The translations under genes were made by a program, and so were the position numbers. Below, in pieces: positions 17,633 to 29,903 of a stretch of 64,000 bases of DNA (within the stretch, counting starts at the first letter, position 1; the number at the start of each line of letters is the position of its first letter). The notes below the pieces were generated by a model, which did no database searches, was not told where the DNA came from, and saw only the letters and a list, made by a program, of their open reading frames with translations. The stretch is from assembly GCA_964540965.1 (NCBI GenBank), contig CAZIOT010000017.1:32250-96249 (forward strand), written 5' to 3'. The DNA is from JADYZU01 sp964540965 (GTDB lineage Bacteria > Pseudomonadota > Alphaproteobacteria > Rhodobacterales > Rhodobacteraceae).

Positions 17633-19006
17633 TCATCTCCTCTGGAACGCGGCCGAGGCCAGCACGACGCCGATGCCGGTCGGCCGGTCCTCGGCCGCGG
17701 CGGCGGCGAAGGCGACCGGATCGGGCACCGGCGACAGCGCCGCGGCGACAAAATCGCGCGGGTCGGGCAGGTCGGGCAGCAGGGCCACCGGCGCCCGCAT
17801 CGCCCATTCGATACGGCCGGCCATGAATTGCGGCGTGATCCAGGCCGCGGCTTCGTCCGCCCAGCCGTCCGGCCCCGGCGCCTGTTCCCAGGGCTGGCCC
17901 ATCACCGTCAGCGGGATCTGGAACCGCCGCCGCGACTCTCGCACATCGGTTTCGATCAGCACGGCGGGCGGCACCGCCAGTGCCCGCAGGCCGGCGGCAA
18001 CATATTCGAACGGCATGCGCACCTTGGCGGCGGGATTGGCCCAGGCCAAAGGATGTTCAAGCAGGGCGGTGACAACGGCAAGCAGGTCGCCGCCGCTGTC
18101 GCGGAACGCGGCATCCAGTGTGTCGACCAGCGCCTCGGGCGGATCGTCGGCGATGAAATGGCGCGCCAGCTTGACCGAGATGAACCGCGCCGTGGCCGGA
18201 TGCGCGGCGAGCCCCTCCAGCGCGGCGCGGATGGTCGACAGGTCGGCCCGCGCCGGATAGGCGGTATCAAGCACGGTTTCCGCCCCCGGCTCGGCATAGG
18301 CCGGGCGATAGACGGTGCGGCCGGCGTCCATGTCCCAGCCAAGGCCGGTCAGAAGCTCGGCCAGTTGCCGCACGTCGTCCTGATCATAGGGGCCATCGAC
18401 GCCCACCGTATGCAGTTCCAGCAATTCGCGGGCGAGGTTTTCATTCAGGCCGCGGTCGCGGCGCTGCGCCGCATCGGAATTCGGCCCCATGGAATCGGTC
18501 TGGTCGAGATAGGCCAGCATCATCGGATGGGTGATGACCGCGGCCAGCAGGTCGGCGAAGCGGCCGGTGATGTTCGGGCGAATCGCCTCCTCGACAAAGG
18601 GCGTCACCAGATGAGCGGTCTGACCGCTTTTCGACCGGACGGTGAAATGGTTGGCCCAGAAGGCCACCAGCCGTTCGCGCAGTCCATCGGCGGTATGGAC
18701 CCAGCGGGCAAGCGTGGCGCCAAAGGTCGCCAGCCGCAGCGCATTGGCGCGGGCGGTCAGGCGGTCGTGTTCCTCTTGCGCGGCGGCGGAGATGGCGGGG
18801 TCGTCGTCGCGGCGCAGCCGGCTGAGCGCGCGGAACTGGCCGGGCGTCGGTGTGGCATCGGCAAACTGCGGAATGGGAAAGTCGCGCGCGATATGGTCCG
18901 GCCCGGTCAGCCGGGCGATCATGTCGCCTGCCGATGCCGGCGGGGCGATCACCGGCGACAGGCCGGTGCCAAAGCGGATCGCGGCGATTTCGGGAACAAA
19001 GGGCAT
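17633..19006 (-). CDS. DUF1800 family protein
   Basis: A 457-residue protein of the DUF1800 family. AIRFGTGLSP at the N-terminus, RLVAFWANHFTV, NENLARELLELHTVGVDGPY and LARHFIADDPP are characteristic. It is translationally coupled to the downstream DUF1501 gene. I prefer the ATG at 19006 (MPFVPEIAAIRFG) over one at 19051, which adds non-conserved residues. The pair is common in proteobacteria and planctomycetes, with no settled function. Confidence 0.85.
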   Translation of the reverse strand: MPFVPEIAAIRFGTGLSPVIAPPASAGDMIARLTGPDHIARDFPIPQFADATPTPGQFRALSRLRRDDDPAISAAAQEEHDRLTARANALRLATFGATLARWVHTADGLRERLVAFWANHFTVRSKSGQTAHLVTPFVEEAIRPNITGRFADLLAAVITHPMMLAYLDQTDSMGPNSDAAQRRDRGLNENLARELLELHTVGVDGPYDQDDVRQLAELLTGLGWDMDAGRTVYRPAYAEPGAETVLDTAYPARADLSTIRAALEGLAAHPATARFISVKLARHFIADDPPEALVDTLDAAFRDSGGDLLAVVTALLEHPLAWANPAAKVRMPFEYVAAGLRALAVPPAVLIETDVRESRRRFQIPLTVMGQPWEQAPGPDGWADEAAAWITPQFMAGRIEWAMRAPVALLPDLPDPRDFVAAALSPVPDPVAFAAAAAEDRPTGIGVVLASAAFQRR

Positions 19007-19105
19007 GGCGGCCTGCGCGGCAAGGGGCCGCCCCAATATGGGGCCGCCCATCCCCGCGGCAAAGGGGGCGCGGTCGCCCGTCGCCGGATCGTGCGCGGCC
19101 GCGCC

Positions 19106-21115
19106 TTATGCCTCGGCCGGGATCACGCGCAGGCGCAGGTCGCGCAACTGTTCGTTCGTGGGTTCCGAAGGCGCACCCATCATCACATCCTCGGCCCGCT
19201 GGTTCATCGGGAACAGGATCACCTCGCGGATGTTCTGTTCGTCGGCCAGCAGCATGACCACGCGGTCGATCCCCGCCGCGCAGCCGCCGTGCGGGGGCGC
19301 GCCATACTGGAACGCGTTGACCATGCCGCCGAACCGCTTCCTCACCTCGTCCTCGCCATAACCGGCGATCTCGAACGCCTTGAACATGATCTCGGGCTTG
19401 TGGTTGCGGATGCCGCCCGACACCAGTTCATAGCCGTTGCAGGCAAGGTCATACTGATAGGCATGGACGGCAAGCGGATCGCCCGCCAGCGCCTCGAGGC
19501 CACCTTGCGGCATCGAGAACGGGTTGTGTTCGAAATCGTATTTTCCGGTCTCGGGGTCTTTCTGATACATCGGGAAATCGACGATCCAGGCAAAGGCGAA
19601 ACGGTCCTTTTCGGTGAGGCCCAGTTCCTCGCCGATGACATTGCGCGCCTTGCCGGCGATCTTTTCGAACACCTGCGCCTTGCCGCCCAGGAAGAACACG
19701 GCGTCGCCGATCCCAAGGCCAAGCTCTCGCCGGATGGCCTCGGTCCGCTCCGGCCCGATGTTTTTGGCCACCGGTCCGGCGGCCTCTCTGTCACCAAAAT
19801 AGGCTTCACGTAGCAGTTCTGCTTCGTCAACACTTCCCGCTTCGAGCAGGCGGTCAATACGATCAATCAACGCGTCCGACTGTTCCGCCGTGAGCTCAGG
19901 AAAAGCTTCTGCTCTTTCAAAAGACGCTTCCCGCAACGCTTTTGCTGCACGCGCCCTTTCCTCGGCAGTTCCGAACAATAGCTGTATTTGGGTTGAAAGG
20001 CTCTTGGCACCCTTGACTAGGGGATTGGTCCGCTCGCGCCAGAAGATATACCCCATCCCGGGCAGACCTTCCTTCTGCGCAAAGGCGTTCATCCGGTCGC
20101 AGAACTTGCGGCTGCCGCCGGTCGGGGCCGGGATCGCCCGCACCTCGTTGCCGGCGGTTTCCAGCAGTTTCGCGAACACGGCAAAGCCCGAGCCGCGGAA
20201 GTGTTCGCTCACATCCGCCATGCGGATCGGGTTGCGCAGGTCGGGCTTGTCGCTGCCATACCACAGCGCCGCATCGCGGTAGGAAATAAGCGGCCAGTCT
20301 GTATCGACCTTCCGCCCGCCGCCGAATTCCTCGAAAATCCCGGTGATGACCGGTTGCACGGTGGCGAACACGTCCGCCTGCTCGACAAAGCTCATCTCGA
20401 GGTCAAGCTGGTAGAAGTCGGTGGGGCTCCGGTCGGCGCGCGGATCCTCGTCGCGGAAACAGGGCGCGATCTGGAAATAGCGGTCAAAGCCCGAGACCAT
20501 CAGCAGTTGCTTGAACTGCTGCGGCGCCTGCGGCAGGGCATAGAACTTGCCCGGATGCAGCCGCGACGGCACCAGAAAATCGCGCGCGCCTTCGGGCGAG
20601 GACGCGGTGATGATCGGCGTCTGGTATTCGCGGAACCCCTGATCCCACATCCGCCGCCGGATCGAGGCCACCACGTCCGACCGCAGCTTCATCTTGCGCT
20701 GCATGTCCTCGCGCCGCAGGTCGAGGTAGCGGTATTTCAGCCGGGTTTCCTCGGGGTATTCCTGATCGCCGAACACCATCAAGGGCAATTCGGCAGCGGC
20801 GCCCAGCACCTCAACGTCGCGGATGAACACCTCGATGTCGCCGGTCGGGAGTTTCGGGTTGCGCAAGCCTTCGTCGCGCGCCTTGACCACGCCGTCGATG
20901 CGGACGCACCATTCCGAGCGAAGCTTCTCGACCTCGCGGAAGGCCGGGCTGTCGGGGTCGCACAGTACCTGGGTGATGCCGTAATGGTCGCGCAGGTCGA
21001 CGAACAGGATGCCGCCATGGTCGCGGATCCGGTGGACCCAGCCCGACAGGCGCACGTCATGGCCGGCATCGGTCAGGCGCAACTCGTCACAGGTATGGCT
21101 GCGGTAGCGATGCAT
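19106..21115 (-). CDS. aspS: Aspartyl-tRNA synthetase with a GAD-domain insertion
   Basis: A 669-residue class II synthetase, about 75 residues longer than the usual bacterial-type AspRS of about 590. The anticodon-binding OB domain is at about 1-105, motif 2 is in FRDEDPRADRSPTDFYQLD (220-238) and motif 3 in GCAAGIDRVVML (611-622). The GAD domain spans about 290-440. Residues 361-443 (20035-19789) form an extra helical stretch with clearly lower GC. Everything around it, such as GYIFWR before and GPVAKNIGPERTEAIR after, is normal. The start is the ATG at 21115. Confidence 0.95.
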   Translation of the reverse strand: MHRYRSHTCDELRLTDAGHDVRLSGWVHRIRDHGGILFVDLRDHYGITQVLCDPDSPAFREVEKLRSEWCVRIDGVVKARDEGLRNPKLPTGDIEVFIRDVEVLGAAAELPLMVFGDQEYPEETRLKYRYLDLRREDMQRKMKLRSDVVASIRRRMWDQGFREYQTPIITASSPEGARDFLVPSRLHPGKFYALPQAPQQFKQLLMVSGFDRYFQIAPCFRDEDPRADRSPTDFYQLDLEMSFVEQADVFATVQPVITGIFEEFGGGRKVDTDWPLISYRDAALWYGSDKPDLRNPIRMADVSEHFRGSGFAVFAKLLETAGNEVRAIPAPTGGSRKFCDRMNAFAQKEGLPGMGYIFWRERTNPLVKGAKSLSTQIQLLFGTAEERARAAKALREASFERAEAFPELTAEQSDALIDRIDRLLEAGSVDEAELLREAYFGDREAAGPVAKNIGPERTEAIRRELGLGIGDAVFFLGGKAQVFEKIAGKARNVIGEELGLTEKDRFAFAWIVDFPMYQKDPETGKYDFEHNPFSMPQGGLEALAGDPLAVHAYQYDLACNGYELVSGGIRNHKPEIMFKAFEIAGYGEDEVRKRFGGMVNAFQYGAPPHGGCAAGIDRVVMLLADEQNIREVILFPMNQRAEDVMMGAPSEPTNEQLRDLRLRVIPAEA
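19789..20035 (-). other. Low-GC in-frame insertion within aspS
   Basis: Residues 361-443 of AspRS. The 240 bases 19801-20040 contain 133 G or C (55%) against well above 60% in the flanking parts of the gene, with many A/T-ending codons. The encoded stretch is predicted helical (for example AEERARAAKALREASFERAE), with no intein splice residues and no repeats. The open reading frame is intact through it. Confidence 0.75.
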
Positions 21116-21306
21116 CGGGGCCTCCTTGACCGTCCCTCGGTCGGCGAATGTCCCGCGCGATACATCGCGCGCGCGGACGGAAGTCAAGGCAGAGGTCGCG
21201 GGCCGGCCAACTGCGGCACGGTTGCAGCACGGGACAAGATTCGCGCGGGAGTCATGATAATGTTAACGAAAATGAAGCTTATGGCACCTTGCCGATATCA
21301 AGCCTT

Positions 21307-21335
21307 TTGCGAATCACCTCGCCCGTGCCCATAGT
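21307..21335 (+). promoter_or_regulatory. Possible sigma-70 promoter of the cyclopropane synthase gene
   Basis: TTGCGA (21307-21312) and CATAGT (21330-21335) are separated by 17 bases and lie about 80 bases before the ATG. This is a prediction from consensus only. The remainder of the 298-base space after aspS includes an A/T-rich patch (about 21250-21290) with no gene visible. Confidence 0.35.
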
Positions 21336-21413
21336 CTGCCCTTGGAACGGCCAGCGACCTGCGGTGCGCCAGCCCGCGATGCCCCTGGCCCGGACAGGAC
21401 ATGTGAGGCAGCC

Positions 21414-22649
21414 ATGTGGGATCGCGCCCTTGAAATCTTCCTGAAGCGGTTCATCACCCGGGGGCGGCTTGCCGTCACCCTGCCCTCGGGCAAGGTGATC
21501 GAGGCCGGCGATCCCGCAGCGCCGCCCTATGCGATCCGCATCACTGACCCGGCCATCGTGCGCAAGCTGTGCCTTGATCCCGACATGGGGCTGGGCGAAG
21601 GCTATATGGACGGCAAGCTGCTGATCCAGAATGACGATCTGCGCGGGCTGTTCCGCCTGCTGGCGCAGAACATCTACCGCGACACGCAACTGCCGCTGTG
21701 GCAGCGGCCGATCGGCTGGGCGCGGTCGCTGTTGCGCCACCTGATGATGATCAATCCGGCGGGGCGGTCGAAATCGAACGTCGCCCATCACTATGACCTG
21801 TCGGCCGAGCTTTACGAACTGTTCCTCGACAGCGACCGGCAATATTCCTGCGCCTACTGGAGCCATGACGGCATGACGCTGGAACAGGCGCAGGAGGCCA
21901 AGAAGCAGCATATCGCCCGCAAGCTGCTGCTGCGGCCGGGGCTGCGGGTGCTGGACATCGGCTGCGGCTGGGGCGGCATGGCGCTGACGCTGGCGCGCGA
22001 TTTCGGCGTGCGGGTGGTGGGCGTCACCCTGTCGGAAGAGCAGCTCAAGGTCGCCCGCGCCAGGGCGCAGGCGGCGGGGCTGGCGGGTCAGGTCGAATTC
22101 CACCTGATGGATTACCGCAAGGTCGAAGGCCCCTTCGACCGCATCGTCAGCGTCGGCATGTTCGAACATGTCGGCGTGCCGCAATACCAGACCTTTTTCA
22201 ACAAGGTCCGCGATCTGTTGACCGAGGATGGCGTCGCCCTGATCCACACCATCGGCCAGAACGGCATCCCGCAGGCGTCAAGCAGCTGGATCCTGAAATA
22301 CATCTTCCCCGGCGGCTATACCCCGGCCCTGTCCGACACCGCGCCGCGGATCGAAAGGGCCGGGCTTTGGATCGAGGATATCGAATTCCTGCGCCTGCAT
22401 TACGCCAGGACGCTGGCGGCCTGGCATGACCGGTTCATGGCCAATATCGACCGGCTGCCGCCGGCGATGGACGACCGGTTCAAGCGGATGTGGCGGTTCT
22501 ACCTGCTGTCGATGGAGATGAGCTTCACCTCGGGCCGGCTGATGGTGCAGCAATACCAGCTGTCCAGACAGATGCTGTCGGTGCCGGTGACACGGGAATA
22601 CCTCTACCGGCAGGACGGGACCGACGCGCTGGCCCACGCCGCCGAGTGA
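21414..22649 (+). CDS. cfa: Cyclopropane-fatty-acyl-phospholipid synthase family protein
   Basis: A 411-residue SAM-dependent enzyme that acts on unsaturated acyl chains of membrane phospholipids. Motif I is LDIGCGWGG at 180-188; NVAHHYDLS, YSCAYW and MFEHVG are all typical of the CFA/mycolic acid synthase family. Rhodobacterales often carry several CFA-like genes, and some make other branched or furan-type lipids, so the exact product is open. The start is the ATG at 21414. Confidence 0.9.
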   Translation: MWDRALEIFLKRFITRGRLAVTLPSGKVIEAGDPAAPPYAIRITDPAIVRKLCLDPDMGLGEGYMDGKLLIQNDDLRGLFRLLAQNIYRDTQLPLWQRPIGWARSLLRHLMMINPAGRSKSNVAHHYDLSAELYELFLDSDRQYSCAYWSHDGMTLEQAQEAKKQHIARKLLLRPGLRVLDIGCGWGGMALTLARDFGVRVVGVTLSEEQLKVARARAQAAGLAGQVEFHLMDYRKVEGPFDRIVSVGMFEHVGVPQYQTFFNKVRDLLTEDGVALIHTIGQNGIPQASSSWILKYIFPGGYTPALSDTAPRIERAGLWIEDIEFLRLHYARTLAAWHDRFMANIDRLPPAMDDRFKRMWRFYLLSMEMSFTSGRLMVQQYQLSRQMLSVPVTREYLYRQDGTDALAHAAE

Positions 22650-22661
22650 ACCCGGCCGGGC

Positions 22662-23276
22662 CTAAAGGCCCGCCGCGATCAGCCCGCGCAGCGAATTGCC
22701 GACCCAAAGCCGCACCCGACCCAGATCATCGGCCAGCAGCACCTCCTCGGGGCAGGCCAGTTCCTCGCGCAGCACCCCCGGCAAGAGGCCGCAGGACAGG
22801 GGCGGCGTCCGCATCCCCTGCCCGCGGTCGAAAAACACCGTGGTGATGGTGCCGTCGCAGACCTCGCCCCGTTCGTTGAGAAAGATCGCCTCGTCGACGC
22901 CGGGCGGCAGCGCGGCGCGTTCGGCGTCATAAGCGGCGCGGCGGGTGCTTTTCAGCCCGAGCCACGGGTCGGTGGAGGCAAGCCGCCGGCCGGCGACCTT
23001 CAGTCGCCAGTCGGCGGCGGGCGGCGGCAGGGCCGCGGTCTCGACCGCGATACTGCCGCCGCGGTCGAGCGTCAGGCGCAGCCTGACGGGCGCGGCGGCA
23101 TGGGCGGCCATGGCCGCCCGCGCCGCCGCGGCGTCAAACGCCCAGCCCAGCGCCGCCGCCCCGCGCGCCATCCGCGCCAGATGGCGCGAGAGGCGCGCCG
23201 GATCGGCATCCGCGCGCAGGGTCTCGATCAACCTCAGCGCGGGATCAGTGCCGCCGTCACGAAGCGCGCTTTCCAC
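22662..23276 (-). CDS. pabC: Aminotransferase class IV, probable aminodeoxychorismate lyase
   Basis: A 204-residue fold-type IV PLP protein. LKSTRRAAYDAERAA carries the probable PLP lysine, and the FLNERGEVCDGTITTVFF and CGLLPGVLREEL stretches are typical of PabC-like enzymes. It starts at the GTG at 23276 with a strong AGGAGG 4 bases upstream, inside the end of pabB (43-base overlap). Together they would make p-aminobenzoate for folate: PabB forms aminodeoxychorismate and this enzyme releases pyruvate. It is short for PabC (about 270), so lyase activity is inferred from context. Confidence 0.8.
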   Translation of the reverse strand: MESALRDGGTDPALRLIETLRADADPARLSRHLARMARGAAALGWAFDAAAARAAMAAHAAAPVRLRLTLDRGGSIAVETAALPPPAADWRLKVAGRRLASTDPWLGLKSTRRAAYDAERAALPPGVDEAIFLNERGEVCDGTITTVFFDRGQGMRTPPLSCGLLPGVLREELACPEEVLLADDLGRVRLWVGNSLRGLIAAGL

Positions 23277-24382
23277 AACGCCTCCTCCCATTCTCCCTCG
23301 GCGGTCGAATCGGCGACCACGCCGCCGCCGACGTTCATCACGATATCCTCGCCGGTCAGCGACAGCGTGCGGATCGCCACGCTGAAATCGGCGCTGCCGT
23401 CGGGCGCCATCCAGCCGATGGCGCCGCAATAGACGCCGCGCTGGTGCGGCTCGACCTCGCGGATGATCTCCATCGCGCGGATTTTCGGCGCCCCGGTGAT
23501 GGAACCGCAGGGAAACAGCGCCGGCATCAGCGCGGCCAGCCCGGGCGGGTCACGCAATTCGGCCGTGATGGTCGAGGTCATCTGATGCACGGTGGCATAG
23601 CGTTCGACCGCGAAAAGATCGGGCACCCGGACCGAGCCGATCCGCGCCAGCCGGCCGATGTCGTTGCGCAGCAGGTCGACGATCATGAGGTTTTCGGCGC
23701 GGTCCTTGGCGCTGGCCGCCAGTTCGGCGGCAATCGTCGCGTCCCGGCCCGGGTCAGGGTCGCGCGGCCGCGTGCCCTTCATCGGCCGCGCGGTGATGCG
23801 GCCCCCGGCATCCAGCCGGAAGAACAGCTCGGGCGAGCGCGACACCACCACCGGCCCGGCGCCAAGGTCGGCAAAGGCGCCCTGCCGCACCGGCCCGGTG
23901 CGGCGCAGGGCGCCGTAAAGGCCAAGGGGCGTGCCCTGCACCAGCCGCGCCCGCATCGGAAAGGTCAGGTTGACCTGATAGCAGTCACCGGCGGCGATAT
24001 AGTCCTTCACCCGCGCCATCGCACGGTCGTATTCGCCACGGGCGATGTCCGGCACCGGCCGTTCCATCCGCGTCGCCGCCCCCTCGCCGGCCGCGCGGGC
24101 AAGGATCGGGCCGCCGTCAAGCGGCCCGTCGAAGATGCCCATGACCAGCAAGGGCCCCGTCCCGCGCATCAGCGGCGCCAGCCGCGGCTCGAACGCAAGT
24201 CCGGCCTCGTAGGCGATCCATCCGGCAACCCAGCCGCCCGCCGCCCGCGCGGCATCCAGCCGCGCCAGCGCCGGCAGCACCCCGGCGGCATCGCGCGCGA
24301 CCACCAGGTCGCGCGCGCCGGAAAACAGCGCCGGCACCCCGCCGGGCCCGTGTTCCACCAGAATCTGCGCCGGTTTTTCCAT
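23234..24382 (-). CDS. pabB: Aminodeoxychorismate synthase component I
   Basis: A 382-residue chorismate-binding enzyme. It has CYQVNLTFP, SPELFF, KGTRPRDPDP, ENLMIVDLLRNDIGR and FPCGSITGAPKIRAME, the full set of family motifs. It makes 4-amino-4-deoxychorismate from chorismate and ammonia. It is short at the N-terminus compared with E. coli PabB (about 450), as in many alphaproteobacteria. The start is the ATG at 24382. The PabC-like gene overlaps its end. Confidence 0.93.
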   Translation of the reverse strand: MEKPAQILVEHGPGGVPALFSGARDLVVARDAAGVLPALARLDAARAAGGWVAGWIAYEAGLAFEPRLAPLMRGTGPLLVMGIFDGPLDGGPILARAAGEGAATRMERPVPDIARGEYDRAMARVKDYIAAGDCYQVNLTFPMRARLVQGTPLGLYGALRRTGPVRQGAFADLGAGPVVVSRSPELFFRLDAGGRITARPMKGTRPRDPDPGRDATIAAELAASAKDRAENLMIVDLLRNDIGRLARIGSVRVPDLFAVERYATVHQMTSTITAELRDPPGLAALMPALFPCGSITGAPKIRAMEIIREVEPHQRGVYCGAIGWMAPDGSADFSVAIRTLSLTGEDIVMNVGGGVVADSTAEGEWEEALWKARFVTAALIPR

Positions 24383-24529
24383 GGCCCCCGGTCTAGGGCG
24401 CGCCCCGCCGCGCCGCCAGCGGGAAAGGGGCGCGTCATGACCCAAAAACGACCGCCGTTCGGGGTTGCGCCCATGCCCCGCCTCTCTATAACGCCCGTCA
24501 ATTTGCGCCGCCGCTGTCAGGGGACTCCC

Positions 24530-27859
<3,330 letters not shown>

Positions 27860-27860
27860 T

Positions 27861-28778
27861 ATGGGTCTTTGCTGGAACACCGAACTTGGCGATGCCAACT
27901 TCGGCAAGTTCGCGAGCGCTGAATCCGCCCTTGCGATACTGAGCAAAGGTTCACTAAAGTGGACCCGCCCCGGCGCATTCAATGACCCGTTCGACAGTCA
28001 AGCCAAGCTTCACGCCCCACTGTTTGATGACGCATTAAAGACCCTATTGCGTGACGCTTTCAGCGATCTTGTATTACTTCGTTCTAGAGTGAGCGCTCCG
28101 AATAATCCTTTTGCTCGGACAATGGCTGGCCTAGCGGATCATGTCCGGACGAACCGACTTGACATTGAACAGGTTCTTGACGAAATTTTTGTCGGCGCTC
28201 AGGAAAGTCTCACAGCGTCCGGCAGGATACGCGAACAGTTCTTCGACGAATTCGTTTCTGGATTACAGCAATCAAAAATTCTTTGTTTGACTAGGTCCTT
28301 CGACAATATTCTTATGTGGTCGCACTACGCTGACAGCCATAAGGGTGTGCTGATTGTTTTCGGAGCCAACAGTCCTGACAGTCAGTTTCGATTGGCGGCG
28401 CCAGTTCAGTATCAGACCTCGATCCCTTCATTTTTAGAGCCTGACGAATTTTCAAAAATGTTTACCGGTCAATTGGACTTTTCCAGTGACGAGATGACCA
28501 GCAAGATTATCGATCGCGTCATTATGACAAAATCACTGGATTGGAGCTACGAAAATGAATGGCGAGTTGTCGGAGGAAAAGGTTTCAGTCCAGATGCGCC
28601 TGTCGAATACAATTCTTTCCATGTAGATGACGTGCGAGCGGTTGTATTTGGCGCACGATACGATGCCGACGTTGCCAATTCCTTCCGAAAGGCAGCGGCT
28701 CCACTCTATCCTTCCTCATGCTGGTTTCGAGCCAGATTAAGCAACGACCGCTTTGCTGTTGATTTGGAAAGGCTTTAG
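27861..28778 (+). CDS. DUF2971 family protein, probable horizontal acquisition
   Basis: A 305-residue soluble protein of the DUF2971 family, recognised by FNDPFD at residues 40-45, LMWSHYADSHKGV at 151-163 and WSYENEWR at 228-235. The function is unknown; such genes often lie in accessory and defence-rich regions. Composition differs sharply: two sampled 60-base lines (28021 and 28441) have 25 and 24 G+C (42% and 40%). It starts one base after the carB stop with no ribosome-binding site of its own and ends one base before the convergent rhaM stop. Confidence 0.82.
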   Translation: MGLCWNTELGDANFGKFASAESALAILSKGSLKWTRPGAFNDPFDSQAKLHAPLFDDALKTLLRDAFSDLVLLRSRVSAPNNPFARTMAGLADHVRTNRLDIEQVLDEIFVGAQESLTASGRIREQFFDEFVSGLQQSKILCLTRSFDNILMWSHYADSHKGVLIVFGANSPDSQFRLAAPVQYQTSIPSFLEPDEFSKMFTGQLDFSSDEMTSKIIDRVIMTKSLDWSYENEWRVVGGKGFSPDAPVEYNSFHVDDVRAVVFGARYDADVANSFRKAAAPLYPSSCWFRARLSNDRFAVDLERL

Positions 28779-28779
28779 T

Positions 28780-29094
28780 TCACGCCATATAAAACTGCTT
28801 CGGCAGCAAAAACGCCGCGCCCGTCTGCGGATCCACGTCGATCTTCATGATCGGCGCCATCCATTCCTGCCATTTCGCATTGACCGGATCGGCGGCGATG
28901 GCCTTGTTCATCGCCTCGATATCGTCGCATTCGAAATAGCCGAACAAGGTCAGCCCGTGGCGAAAGATATTGTAGTTGCGGAAGCCGGCCTTTTTCAGCG
29001 CGGCAAGCATCTCGGGCCAGATTTCGTCGTGGCGGCGCTTGTATTCCTCTTCATAACCCGGCCGCACTTCCAGAACCCAGGCATATCCCGGCAT
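28780..29094 (-). CDS. rhaM: L-rhamnose mutarotase family protein
   Basis: A 104-residue ferredoxin-like-fold mutarotase that interconverts alpha and beta anomers of an L-sugar. YAWVLEVRPGYEEEYKRRH, NYNIFRHG and LFGYFEC are RhaM features (His22-like base and the Tyr/Trp pocket). Its ATG shares the A of the preceding gene's TGA (TGATG). Last gene of the eleven-gene catabolic operon. The sugar could be rhamnose or a related deoxy sugar. Confidence 0.87.
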   Translation of the reverse strand: MPGYAWVLEVRPGYEEEYKRRHDEIWPEMLAALKKAGFRNYNIFRHGLTLFGYFECDDIEAMNKAIAADPVNAKWQEWMAPIMKIDVDPQTGAAFLLPKQFYMA

Positions 29095-29903
29095 CACCCT
29101 CTCCAGTCGTTGAACGCATCGCGCAGCGCGATGGTTTCCGTCATCACGTCATCGAACAGCGTGCCCATATAATCCTGATGCACCGCCTCGAGCGCCAGCG
29201 CGCCGCCATAGCCGGCATCGCGCAATGTCCCGAACATCGCGGGGAAATTCAGGGTTCCCTGGGCGAATTTCGCCTGCAGGGCGCCGGGTTTGGCCTGCCG
29301 CAGGTGGACATGGGCGGCAAGGGCGGCCAGCGGGTCGATTTCCTCCTGCCGGTGGCCGAGGCAGGCGAAATGCGCATAGTCGAGCGCAAGGCGCACCCCG
29401 GACCGTTCGGCCGCATCCCGGGCCAAGGCGGGATTTTCGCACCAGCTTTGCACATGCGGCTCGAAGCAGAGAGCGGCGGTGAACCCCCGCGCGACCTCGG
29501 CCAGCGCGGTCAGGCTTTCGATCCCCGTCCGCGCGGCCTGATCGCGGCTTTGACCGGGGTTCACCACGCCGGGCAGGATGAACACGCTGCCGATGCCGGC
29601 GGCGTCGGCAAAGGTCAGCACCCGTTCCAGATCGCGGGCATTGGCGTCAATCGTTCCGGGCAGCGACAGGTTGCGCCCCGTCAGACCGGCGCCAAAGACG
29701 TGATAGTAATTGGCAAGGCCGATCCCCAGCCCGCGCAAGCCCTGCGCAGCCCCCAGCGGATCGGTAAGGATCAGGTCGAGCGACAGCGCCGACCGCCCGG
29801 CCAGCCCGACATCCAGCGCACCGATCCCGAGCGCGCGCGCCACCCCCGCCACCTCGGCCAGCGTCAGCGCCGGAAACGACCAGCAGGCAAGCGAGAGATG
29901 CAT
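29094..29903 (-). CDS. Sugar phosphate isomerase/epimerase-type TIM-barrel protein
   Basis: A 269-residue xylose-isomerase-like (AP endonuclease 2 family) TIM barrel. It has the N-terminal LACWSFPALTLAEVA, a central CFEPHVQSW with the likely metal glutamate and histidine, and LALDYAHF with a metal-site aspartate/histidine. HVHLRQAKPG and GGALALEAVHQ complete the barrel. The start is the ATG at 29903, overlapping the stop of the Gfo/Idh gene. The substrate is unknown; inferred to isomerise the operon's sugar or sugar acid. Confidence 0.82.
   Translation of the reverse strand: MHLSLACWSFPALTLAEVAGVARALGIGALDVGLAGRSALSLDLILTDPLGAAQGLRGLGIGLANYYHVFGAGLTGRNLSLPGTIDANARDLERVLTFADAAGIGSVFILPGVVNPGQSRDQAARTGIESLTALAEVARGFTAALCFEPHVQSWCENPALARDAAERSGVRLALDYAHFACLGHRQEEIDPLAALAAHVHLRQAKPGALQAKFAQGTLNFPAMFGTLRDAGYGGALALEAVHQDYMGTLFDDVMTETIALRDAFNDWRG

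Noticed and set aside
19789..20035. An intein or transposon in aspS
   Set aside because: The inserted stretch has no Cys/Ser start, no His-Asn end and no inverted or direct repeats visible at its borders; it is too short for an intein and keeps frame.
27861..28778. A prophage or IS remnant around the DUF2971 gene
   Set aside because: No transposase, integrase or inverted repeats flank it; the junctions are one base from housekeeping stop codons.
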